The position numbers were made by a program, and so were the translations under genes. A stretch of DNA of 64,000 nucleotides, taken from assembly GCA_039519185.1 (NCBI GenBank), contig CM076846.1, forward strand, positions 149,434,605-149,498,604, read 5' to 3'. The notes under the pieces are model-generated. The model had not been told where the DNA came from. It searched no databases and was given only the letters and a program-made list of their open reading frames with translations. Source of the stretch: Astragalus membranaceus. Lineage: Eukaryota; Streptophyta; Magnoliopsida; Fabales; Fabaceae. Positions 19,664 through 30,651 of this stretch are shown piece by piece; position 1 is the first letter of the stretch; each line of letters opens with the position of its first letter.

Positions 19664-22161
19664 TGTAACACCCCTTTTCTACCTGTTAATTTAATTGGAA
19701 AATCAGAGTTTCAAAATTTCTTTTCATCGCAAGGAATGTTACACATACTCAAATCAAAACGTCGTACTTCAAATAAATAGTTCAACATCAAATAATTGTG
19801 CAATACGTAGCACGCCCCCAATGGGGAAAAACTCAAACATCATTCATTTGTCACCACAACCGTGACATCAATAAAACCAACTACGCAGCGGAAAATATAA
19901 ATAAGAGAAAACCATCAAATAACATAAAACAACTAAAAGAGTCTTAAAAACATCGAGTTCGTTTTCCCCCTGAGTGCTACGTATCAGAGCATGACGACCC
20001 GACTCAAAATTAGTGAAGATACCTAGGTCTTCACTCGTGATCACCTGCACGTTACCACATGGGGGTAACATTCAAACAGAAGGGTGAGTCCAATTCAATC
20101 CATATAATAAATCACATGATAAGCAATAAGTCAAAGTCACAGCACTAGAGTAATCACAATCTCAATCAGCAATTACATCATTACAACAACTCATCACAAT
20201 GTCATGTGACTATATGAAATGCAACCCACTCGCGGGCATATGCATGAGGTACCTTTCATCATCGTCGCTTAGCCCTTATGGCCTCATCGTCGCTTAGCCT
20301 TTATGGCCTCATCGTTGCTGGGTTCATGCACATGGAATACATGAGACACTATGACATGCATCACACACAAACACACACAATCACAGTCAACTATGTGACC
20401 CGTCACTTACCAATTTGCCAAATAAGAGGCACAACACCCATCAATTCATAATTACACACAACAACGTCGCTAATTTTCATCGTCGCTTATTATCATCGTC
20501 GCTTATCCATAAACGTCACCAAACAAACAATAGCCACTAAGGGCAAAACAGTCATTTACGCATCATCATCAATAATATTGGCCACTAAGGGCAAAAACGT
20601 CCTTTAACTAGCCACTAAGGGCATCATCGTCATTTACACATCATCATCAATAATATTAGCCACTAAGGGCAAAACGTCATTTAACTAGCCACTAAGGGCA
20701 TCATCGTCATTATAGAAGCCACCAGAAAATAATAAGTTTTTATTTTAAAAATAAGACACACAGGTAGACAACTGGAAAAGCTTCCCAACACTTTTTGAAA
20801 CGTTCAAAACGGATGCCCGAGTCAAAAGATATAGCGAAAACAGTTTTTATAAAAAAATTGGGAACATCCTGAAAAATGGCGCCCAGCGCCCAGCAACACG
20901 CAACACACACACGCACTGGCGCCCTTGGCGCCCAGCGCCTGGCAAGACGCAACGCGCACACACACACCCACTGAGACAACTCCAAAATTGACGCGTGCAA
21001 AAGTAAAACCACTCGAGCCAAAATGCTTAAAATTGAATTTGGTCACGTAAATACAAAATATGGCACAGTAAAATATGCCAAGAATTTGAAATTGCACCCA
21101 AAATCCCATTTACGCACGCACAAGCAACGCCCAGTGAGACAACTCCAGAATTACACGTGCAAAGATAAAACCACTCGAGCCAAAAAGTTTAAAATTGAAT
21201 TTGGGCAGACAAACACAAAAGTTGGCACGGTAAAATATGCCCAGAATTTGATTTTCACCCAAAACATCACATATGCGTACACAACACACACGCAACACAC
21301 CATCACAGCACACACTGGCGCCCTTGGCACCCAGCGCCTGGCGCCCAGCACACGACACACACACGCACACACACGCAGCTTGGCGCCCATGGCTCCCTGC
21401 TACAGTAACCGTGGAGCAAAACTTTCAAGCAACACCACCTATAGCGCCCATGGCGCCCCTGAACAGTAATTTCAGCATTTTTTCCCAATTTTTACATGAT
21501 CAATCACAACACCAATTACAACAATCATGAACACATATAGAATCATCAAAAATCATCCACCAAACATCAAAATTCATAAACATCACAAGCACACACATGG
21601 CGCCCTAGGCGCCCAAACACTAACAACGGATCTTTGAGCAACGAATTCATCAAACAACATGCTAATCGTAACAACAACATGGAATCACGCATAATTCATA
21701 CTCATGGATTAGATCTAAGCTATCCCTACTTAAAACCTATCATAGGACCTATTATATAGAAGGATAGAACTCCCCTTACCTTGGATTCGAAGAGTAGAAG
21801 CCCTAGAGACAGTCACCACCAGAACCTCAGCAACAAAATCACGTTCCTCTTTTCTCCTTGGGTTCGCGACCTTCTTCTCCTCTTTCTCTTCTCTCCACGG
21901 CGCCTCTCTCTATTCCTCTCACAAATTTGCAAATGATGGACAAAACCCTAACTCCACATGACCTAGCTAATTCGCATACTACATTGATCATGGGCTTGGG
22001 CTTTTCACTTAAGCCCAAGTTCATCTAATTGGCGCCTCCACCTTCTAATACCACCTACACCATTTTAACATAATTTCAATTAATTAAATTATATCTAATT
22101 AATTAAAATAAATTCCTAAAAACTTAATTAAATAAATTAATTAAATACTTAGGGTGTTACA
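19664..22161 (-). repeat. 3' LTR of the gypsy element
   Basis: 2,498 bp, TG...CA bounded. It contains tandem tcgtcgcttagcc...tatggcc repeats (20265-20335), a gccactaagggcaaaac array (20535-20720) and a GGCGCC-rich block (20878-21460). The purine tract GTGGGGGAGAGT (minus strand, 22162-22175) adjoins it. Confidence 0.93.
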
Positions 22162-22173
22162 ACTCTCCCCCAC

Positions 22174-24422
22174 TTAGAATATTTCGTCCTCGAAATTTAC
22201 CTGATCAAACAACTCTGGGTAGGACTCCCGCATCTTGCTTTCTAGCTCCCAAGTCATACTCTCACCGGCAGCTCCTAGCCAAACCACTTTCACTAATGCA
22301 ATCTCTTTGCCTCTAAGCACTTTCACTTCACGGTCCTCAACCCGTACGGGCATCGTCTCCACAGAGAGATTATCCCGCACTTCCACATCATCCATATGGA
22401 TCACATGAGATGGATCCGAAAGATACTTCCAAAGTTGCGACACATGAAACACGTCGTGCAAATTCGAAAGATTTGGCGGTAAAGCCACCCTATAAGCCAC
22501 ATTTCCGATTCTCTCAGAAATCTGATAAGGACCAACAAAGCGAGGAGTGAGCTTCTTCGATTTCAACGCTCGACCAACACCGGTAATAGGAGAAACCCTC
22601 AAGAACACATGCTCACCCTCCTGAAACTCTAAATCTTTCCTCCGCTTGTCATGATAACTCTTCTGACGACTCTGCGAAGCCTTCATCTTTTCACAGATCA
22701 TCTTGATTTTCTCTGTAGTCTCCCGGACAATCTCCGGTCCCAACACTACACTCTCCCCCGACTCATACCAACACAACGGCGTTCTACACTTCCGACCATA
22801 CAATGCTTCAAACGGTTCCATCCCGATACTAGAATGATAACTGTTGTTATAGGTAAACTCAATCAACGCAAGGTATGAATCCCATGAACCCCTTTGTTCC
22901 AAGACACAAGCTCTCAACAAGTCTTCTAACGACTGAATTGTCCTCTCTGACTGACCATCTGTCTGAGGATGATATGCTGAACTCATTTTCAACTTTGAAC
23001 CCAATTCCTTCTGCAAACCCGTCCAAAACTCAGAAGTGAACCTCGAATCCCTATCTGACACAATACTCTTCGGAACCCCGTGCAACTTCACAATTTCTTT
23101 GACATAGACCTCTGCCAACCTCGACACCGGATAAGTGACATTAATAGGAATAAAGTGAGCAGACTTCGTTAGCCTATCAACGATCACCCAAATAGCGTCA
23201 TGGCCCCTAACTGTATTCGGCAATCCCGTCACAAAATCCATCGCAATGCTATCCCACTTCCACTCTGGAACTTCCAACGGTTGCATTAACCCTGCAGGCT
23301 TCTGGTGTTCAACCTTCGACTTTTGACAGGTCAAACAGGCATACACAAACTGTGCCACATCTCTTTTCATACCATACCACCAAAACATCTTTTTCAGATC
23401 TTGATACATTTTCGTCGCTCCAGGATGGATACTTAACTTGCTACGGTGACTCTCCTCTAAAATTGCCTTTCTCATCTCCGCATCATCCGGAACACAGGTC
23501 CTACCCCGGAACCTCAACACACCACGGGAATCCAATTTGAAATCTTCATCTTCAGATTGACCAACCCCATTAATTAAATCTACCAACTTGACATCTGACT
23601 TCTGAGCCTCTCGGATGCTGCCCAGAAAGTCATTTTCGATCTTTAACATCCCCAGCTTGACACTACGAGGTGTCATTCTACAAACCAAACTCAAATCTCG
23701 GAATTCCTCAATCAACTCTAATTCTTTCACCATCATTGCCGACATATGCAAAGACTTCCGGCTTAAAGCATCGGCCACGACATTAGCTTTGCCGGGATGA
23801 TAATTCAAACCGAAGTCATAATCCTTCAAGAGCTCCAACCACCGACGCTGTCTCATATTCAACTCCTTCTGGTCGAACAGATATTTCAGACTCTTGTGAT
23901 CACTGAACACCTCAAACCTCGAACCATAAAGATAGTGCCTCCAAATCTTAAGCACAAATACCACAGCAGCCAATTCCAAATCATGCGTAGGGTAATTTTT
24001 CTCATGAACCCGCAACTGCCTCGACGCATACGCAATGACCTTCCCATCTTGCATCACCACACCACCAAGACCCATCTTCAAAGCGTCACAATACACAACA
24101 AACGGTTCCTCCGGATTAGGCAACGTCAAAACAGGTGACGTTGTCAGTCTCTTTTTCAGTTCTATAAAACTTTCCTCACACCGAGCATCCCAAACGAAAA
24201 TCTTACCCTTACAAGTTAACTGAGTCAACGGAAGGGCCAACTTGGAAAAACCCTCGATAAACCTCCTGTAGTACCCAGCCAAACCCAAAAAGCTTCTAAT
24301 ATCTGTTGCGGATTTCGGAGCCTCCCACTCCAACACTGCTTCTATTTTTGCCGGATCAACCGCAATACCATTACCAGAAATCACGTGCCCAAGAAAACTC
24401 ACCTCTTTCAGCCAGAACTCAC
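22174..24422 (-). pseudogene. Gypsy pol, 3' part: RT end, RNase H, integrase
   Basis: An open frame of about 742 codons ending at 22174 supplies the second half of the polyprotein. Its upstream end abuts the solo-LTR insertion at 24423. Visible in order: the end of the RT thumb, RNase H (VYCDALKMGLGGVV about residue 107; ASRQLRVHEKNYPTHDLELA), the zinc-binding region of integrase with a later CLTCQKSK, the integrase core (MDFVTGLP, IVSDRDSRFTS, SAYHPQTDGQSERTIQ, matching the D,D,E pattern) and the DVFHVSQL end region. It made cDNA and integrated it when the element was active. No stop or frameshift was seen in this half; what disables it is the insertion upstream. The purine tract follows at once. 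Confidence 0.92.
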
Positions 24423-24780
24423 TGTAGCGACCGAAAAATCCGGAGGAGGGATTCTTCGAAGTTCTTGAAATGAAGCCGCCACCAAAGTTTTAGTTTAAGG
24501 GCAAACATTAGAAAATCCCTATTGAGTGGATAAAGGGGTCTTGCGGACCAGATTTAGGCTCGGGAGTCGTTTATGCATAGAGAATGTATTAGCACCCTAC
24601 GACATCCTTCCTAAGGAAGGTTACCTTTTAACTAAATGTGTAAACATTTATTAATTCAAAAATAATGTTTTTACCCTTATAATGATAATAAAAAAGACTC
24701 ACTAAACGGTTAGTTATTTTTGTATTTTTTGAGAAAAATGTGAGAAATGAATTTAAAAGGGAAAAAAGGTTTTTTATTAG

Positions 24781-24851
24781 TGCAATTGACAGAGGTCGGC
24801 CGCCCTCCGCTCCTACGTATCTCCTGGTAGAGAATCAAATCACACGTAGTT
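24781..24851 (-). repeat. Two-hairpin module, copy in solo LTR
   Basis: On the minus strand: ACTACGTG...GAGATACGTAG (outer hairpin), then GCGGAGGG...CCTCTGTC (second hairpin). The second stem differs from other copies on both sides. Confidence 0.7.
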
Positions 24852-25607
24852 CTTGGTTGTCTAGAAAAAGGTTTTTGTTTTTTATCTTGTTTAATTGTGA
24901 AAATTGAGCTTTCATGATGTTCAATTGAGCAAAGGCCCCAAGTGACCACCATTAGCACTCCATTGTTAATAATCATGCAAGCAAAGGCTTCGCAAGACTA
25001 CTAACAGTTTTTGATTTAATGAAAATCTTTAGGAAAATTAGGCATTCATGATGATCAATTGAGCAAAGGCTCCAAGTGATCGCCACTAGTACCTCATTGT
25101 TAATAATCATGCAAGCAAAGGCTTCACAAGACTACTAACAAAGTTTGATTTTGAAATGGAAAATAAGATGTTTGATTTCGAACTGTGTTTGTATTTTTTT
25201 AATTTAGAAATTATTTATTTTAAATAGGGATTTTAGGACATGATCTGTAACGGTTCATTAGTGACCTAAAAAGCAGACTAACCCGACTGTACAGTCGACT
25301 TAGTCCCCTATTTACATTTTGAAAAACGAAATATTCATCTATTTATTTTTATAGGTTTTTTTTTGTAAAAGAAAATAATAAAAAAATGCAAAGAGAGGAG
25401 GCAGTAGTAAAATGCGGTGCAGTTTGCAGAAAGGGAGTGTTTTATTAAAAATGGGGAGTGTGCCTAGCAGAGTCCGGTTCAGTTTCTGTTTTTTTTAAGG
25501 CAAGCGAGACTGGGCCTAAGCTGGGGGGATGTATGAACAAATGCGCATGGTGTGACTAGTAATCTGAAATATTCAAAAAATGAAAATAAAAGTAAAATAA
25601 AAGGATG

Positions 25608-26240
25608 TATAAAAGGAAAGAGTGAAAAGAACCGAACCCTAATTTTATTATCACCATCCTCAGCGCCGATCTGTCAAAGAATACGAGAGGGGGAGAAACC
25701 TGCGTGTGAGGGAGAGAAGACGGAGTTCATCGCGAGAGAGGAAGAGGGAACAGAGCTTCGCGGTGGTGAGAGCTGCGACGGTGGCCGGGTGTGGCGTCGT
25801 TCCTCACGCTGGTGACGTGACGGTGATGACGCCCAGAAAAAACGCGAACGGAGTGGGAGGGGTTGTCACCGGAGGGACGCGAACACGGTGGGGAAGACGA
25901 CGGGAGGGGATCGCGCCAAAGGAGACAACCGGAGGAAGCCAACCACGGTGGGGAGCCGTGGAGACGCCAGTGTCTTTGCTACGGCCCATGGTCACGCCGG
26001 AGGGGATCTGTGCGATGCCAGACGTGTGGGCTCACGACGACGGGCTAGCGACAAGGCTACAGTGGAAGTACGGTGGTTCTCATGGTGTCTCGCGTGACTG
26101 TCGTGATGGCTCACGGCGGCGTTTTGGCCGTGAGTGGCAAACGACGCGACGAAAGTTGAAGGCTTGCTCACGGAGGACGGCGACAATGCCTACGGTAGTC
26201 CAGGACGAACGGCCACCGCCTACGGTGGCCGGAACTTCAG
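25608..26240 (+). promoter_or_regulatory. Antisense TATA box and putative first exon in solo LTR
   Basis: Opposite to the LTR direction: TATAAAAG at 25608-25615, cgaaccctaattt about 25 bp later (telo-box-like, common in plant 5' UTRs), then about 600 bp of GC-rich sequence. It ends in the perfect hairpin GGCCACCGcctaCGGTGGCC (26211-26230) and a splice-donor-like CAG|GTAGT at 26241. An acceptor-like TTATAG is at about 26462-26467. A 199-codon frame here is arginine-rich and not conserved as protein, so a non-coding exon is more likely. Confidence 0.5.
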
Positions 26241-27155
26241 GTAGTCAGAATCTCCCTTTTTTACTGATGCTTCTGTTTGGTTACAGTTTTCTGAAAAAAA
26301 TCTAAACCTATTTCGGATTGACTGTTAATTTTTCTAGCTGTGGATTTTTGTGTATCTGGTGCAAATTCGTTGATTCTCTGTGCTTTTTTTTGGGTATTTG
26401 TTGTGTGTGTTTTCTGTGTTGAATCTGTGTATATCGTCGTATCTGTTTCTGTTTCTGTTTCTTATAGAGGATTTGTGTGGTGTAGGTGTGGAAGGAAGCA
26501 GGGGATTGAAACCCTTTGGGGACAAATTCTGCAGAGCCAATACAAACCACCCAGAGGTGGTGGTACTGCTACTGCAAAAGGCTGTGTTGTTGGTGCTAAG
26601 AATGGGAAGACAGCAAGGAACAAGGAGAAAAAGGCTTGGGCTGGTAGCCAAAAATGAATTCCTGCCACTGCAACAACAAGGGCAGCAGCGCTGCCTCCTA
26701 TTTTTTCGCTTTTGTTTTAATTTTTTGTGTACCTTTTGTATTTAATTTTTGTCCATAGGTGTAACAAAATTGACTTCTTGGCTGTACCCTTATTTTGTAA
26801 AAAAAAAACTGTTTACAATAACAATAATAATAAAGCATTCATCCCAAATCTGATTTTTATTAGATTTTTTTTATACAATATAACCAATTAAACTAACAAC
26901 AATGACGATAAAAACATGTACATTATTAGGAATAAACATACACACACGACGAGACGAGAACACGCGTTCGCAATGAGAATACGCGAGTTCGTGCACCAAA
27001 ATGAACGCTTGTACATAACGAGACATGGATCCGTGAAAAGTGTGTACATTATTAAAGCACAAATGAGAAGTAACACGCCTATACACAATGACAAAAACAA
27101 CATTTTGGATTTTCTAGTAAACTTTAAACTAGCCGGACAAAATTAGGGTATGACA

Positions 27156-29140
27156 CTCACACTTTGATAATTTAACATACAACTTTTTCTCTTTCAGAAC
27201 TTCTAATACTGACTTCAGGTGCTCAGCATGCTCTTCCTCCGACTTAGAATAAACTAGAATGTCATCTATGAAGATCACCACAAACCGATCTAGGTAATTA
27301 TGGAAAATACGATTCATATAATCCATAAATACACCAGGTGCATTGGTCACACCGAACGACATCACTGAATACTCATAATGCCCATACCTTGTCCTGAACG
27401 CTGTCTTCTGAACATCTTCATCCTTCACTTTAATCTGATGATATCCGGACCTCAAATAAATTTTGGTGAAAACACAGGCACCCACTAACTGATCCATCAA
27501 ATCGTCGATCCTCGGAAGCGGATACTTGTTCTTGATAGTCACCTTATTCAACTGACGACAGTCCACACACAACCTCATGCTCCCATCTTTCTTCTTCACT
27601 AACAATACCGGAGCTCCCCACGGTGATACACTCGGTCTCACGAACTTTTTCTCAAGCAATTCTTCGAGTTGCGCCTTCAACTCAGACAATTCAGACGCCG
27701 ACATCCTGTATGGTGCCATAGACAGAGGCCTCGTACCAGGTACCAGATCAATCGAAAACTCGACTTCCCTCTCCGGCGGCACACCCGAAATTTCGTCAGG
27801 AAAAACCTCAGGAAATTCGCGTACCACTTGCAGTTCTTCAATAACAGCCTGACTCTCAGCAGACAACGATGCCATCAACGAATATAGCTGAACTCCTTCT
27901 TTCCTCAACTTCTTCAACTGACTAGCGGATACCAAAACAGAATCTTCTTCCCCGAAACTAACCGACTTGCTACGACAGTTGATATGGACGTGGTTATTCT
28001 CTAACCAGTCCATGCCCAAGATTACATCCAGACCTCTCAACGGCAAGCAAACAAAATTCACCACAAAGTCCCTGCCGAAGATCGACACGGGACACTGAGA
28101 ACACACCTGGGAAGTAATCACCGACCCCTTCGCAGGAGTATCGACAACCATATCCCCACACATAGCAGATAAAACAAGACCCAATCTTTTACAACAATCA
28201 ACAGATATAAAGCAATGGGTAGCACCAGTATCAATAAGAGATTTCAGAGAAGTACCATTAATAAAACACGTACCTCTAATCAGACCATCCTTCTCATCAG
28301 GCTCCTCTCCTGCCAATGCGAACACTTTCCCACTAGACCTTTCTTTCTTCGGCTTTGTACATTTTGCACTGATATGCCCAGACTCACCACAGTTGAAACA
28401 CACTACATCCTTGACCTTACACTCGGCCGCCATATGACCCTTTTTAACACAACGGTAGCAAACTCTCTCATCAGACCTGCATGTAGTACTCTTGTGGCTA
28501 GGTTTGCCACACTTATAACAGACAATGCTAGCAGGAGCATCTCCCCCACTAGAATTCTTACCTCCAGCAGCCCTCTGATAACTCTTACACGCAGGATCCT
28601 CATACGGCTTGCTTCGACTCGGAAACTTACCCTTTTTCTCAGACACAGCTTTGTAATGTGCAGTACTGTCCTCCTCGAAGATCCTACAACTATCCACCAG
28701 ATTAGCGAACACACGGATCTTCTGGTAACCAATGGCCTTTTTGATATCAGGCCTCAAACCATTCTCGAACTTGATGCATTTCGAGAACTCAGCTGTAGCC
28801 TCACTGTAGTGCGGATAGAATTTCACCAATTCCACAAACTTCGCTGCATATGCAGTCACAGACATACCACCCTGCTTCAGTTCCAGGAACTCTATCTGTT
28901 TCTTTCCTCGGACATCTTCAGGAAAATATTTTCTCAGAAATTCTCTGCTGAATACCTCCCAGGTAATCTCTTCCTGCACAGCCTCCAACCTCTGCCTAGT
29001 AGCCAACCACCAGTCGTCGGCCCCCTCGGCTAACATGTGGGTACCAAAACGGACCTTCTGCTCAACAGTGCAGTCCATCACCCTGAAAATCATCTCGATC
29101 TCTTTCAACCAAGCCATAGCACCATCTGGATCATATTGCC
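27156..29140 (-). pseudogene. Gypsy gag-pol, main 5' part: gag, zinc knuckles, protease, RT
   Basis: A frame open from at least 29117 (MAWLKEIE, not a true start). It carries the retrotransposon gag domain (about residues 1-160), three CCHC knuckles (CYKCGKPSHKSTTC, CYRCVKKGHMAAEC, CFNCGESGHISAKC, about residues 198-255), the aspartic protease site LIDTGATHCFIS (about residue 290) and reverse transcriptase with LCVDCRQLN and FIDDILVYS (catalytic aspartates near residues 617-619). The frame runs into the solo LTR, where the last eight residues are foreign. It continues in the same register at 24422 on the far side of the insertion. One oddity: NA-binding knuckles number three, more than the usual one or two. 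Confidence 0.92.
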
Positions 29141-29281
29141 CTTAAAGGTGGGCGGATTCTCTCTCTGGAAAGTAGTCAGACTCCGAAAACCAGCGTTCTC
29201 CCCAGCATTCTGCTGGCCCTGCACAGCCTGAGCCATAGCTTGCAACGCAGCAGCAAGAGCAGCATCGTTTCTCCCAGCCAT
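29141..29281 (-). pseudogene. Gypsy gag N-terminus, frameshifted
   Basis: The ATG at 29281 starts an alanine/glutamine-rich N-terminus (MAGRNDAALAAALQAMAQAV) and reaches QRENPPTFKG. Near 29141 one base appears missing, so the frame leaves the gag register that resumes at 29117. The same N-terminal type is common in plant chromovirus-like gags. This break alone would block gag-pol translation. Confidence 0.8.
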
Positions 29282-29390
29282 TTCAAACTATCACTGCAGC
29301 ACAAACCCAAAATTCAGAACTAATCTAACAATTTCTTAATTGTCATAAGACACTATGACAGGACAACATTGGCCGGACAGACCGAACTGC

Positions 29391-29402
29391 TTTGATACCA
29401 CT
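29391..29402 (-). other. Primer-binding site of the gypsy element
   Basis: Minus strand TGGTATCAAAGC, two bases after the 5' LTR. It matches the initiator-methionine tRNA complement TGGTATCAGAGC with one mismatch and fixes the element's direction. Confidence 0.85.
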
Positions 29403-29404
29403 AA

Positions 29405-30651
29405 TGTAACACCCCTTTTCTACCCGTTAATTTAATTGGAAAATCAGAGTTTCAAAATTTCTTTTCATCGCAAGGAATGTTACACATACTCAAATCAAAA
29501 CGTCGTACTTCAAATAAATAGTTCAACATCAAATAATTGTGCAATACGTAGCACGCCCCCAATGGGGAAAAACTCAAACATCATTCATTTGTCACCACAA
29601 CCGTGACATCAATAAAACCAACTACGCAGCGGAAAATATAAATAAGAGAAAACCATCAAATAACATAAAACAACTAAAATAGTCTTAAAAACATCGAGTT
29701 CGTTTTCCCCCTGAGTGCTACGTATCAGAGCATGGCGACCCGACTCAAAATTAGTGAAGATACCTAGGTCTTCACTCGTGATCACCTGCACGTTACCGCA
29801 TGGGGGTAACATTCAAACAGAAGGGTGAGTCCAATTCAATCCATATAATAAATCACATGATAAGCAATAAGTCAAAGTCACAGCACTAGAGTAATCACAA
29901 TCACAATCAGCAATTACATCATTACAACAACTCATCACAATGTCATGTGACTATATGAAATGCAGCCCACTCGCGGGCATATGCATGAGGTATCTTTCAT
30001 CATCGTCGCTTAGCCCTTATGGCCTCATCGTCGCTTAGGCTTTATGGCCTCATCGTCGCTGGGTTCATGTACATGGAATACATGAGACACTATGACATGC
30101 ATCACACACAAACACACACAATCACAGTCAACTATGTGACCCGTCACTTACCAATTTGCCAAATAAGAGGCACAACACCTATCAATTCATAATTACACAC
30201 AACGTCGCTAATTTTCATCGTCGCTTATTATCATCGTCGCTTATCCATAAACGTCACCAAACAAACAATAGCCACTAAGGGCAAAACAGTCATTTACGCA
30301 TCATCATCAATAATATTGGCCACTAAGGGCAAAAACGTCCTTTAAGTAGCCACTAAGGGCATCATCGTCATTTACACATCATCATCAATAATATTAGCCA
30401 CTAAGGGCAAAACGTCATTTAACTAGCCACTAAGGGCATCATCGTCATTATATAAGCCACCAGAAAATAATAAGTTTTTATTTTAAAAATAAAACACACA
30501 GGTAGACAACTGGAAAAGCTTCCCAATACTTTTTGAAACGTTCAAAACGGATGCCCGAGTCAAAAGATATAGCGAAAACAGTTTTTATAAAAAAATTGGG
30601 AACATCCTAAAAAATGGCGCCCTGGGCGCCCAGCGCCTGGCACCTGGCGCC
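29405..30651 (-). repeat. 5' LTR of gypsy, segment before nested insertion
   Basis: Matches 19664-20880 of the 3' LTR with scattered substitutions. It breaks off inside the GGCGCC block at the gcgcc duplication (30647-30651) and resumes at 43484. Confidence 0.92.

Larger units (their letters stand above)
24423..27155 (-). mobile_element. Solo LTR, Ogre/Tat-like long-LTR family, inside gypsy RT
   Basis: Bounded by TG...CA and flanked by the 5-bp duplication ctcac (24418-24422, 27156-27160). Read on the minus strand it starts TGTCATACCCTAATTTTGTC and ends ATTTTTCGGTCGCTACA, closely paralleling the LTR ends of the element at 30652-43478 and the partial LTR at 61145. It also shares the two-hairpin module, a duplicated ~136-bp unit and the antisense promoter/intron layout with them. 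It has no internal region. Lineage assignment rests on LTR length and motifs only. Confidence 0.9.

Noticed and set aside
20740..21530. Several 60-148-codon frames in gypsy LTRs (also 43391-44153)
   Set aside because: Repeat-driven, overlapping on both strands, no recognisable domain.
25706..26305. 199-codon Arg/Gly-rich frame in the solo LTR
   Set aside because: Not conserved as protein in the homologous LTRs; better explained as GC-rich untranslated exon.
28215..29033. 272-codon plus-strand frame
   Set aside because: Antisense shadow of the gypsy gag-protease-RT frame.
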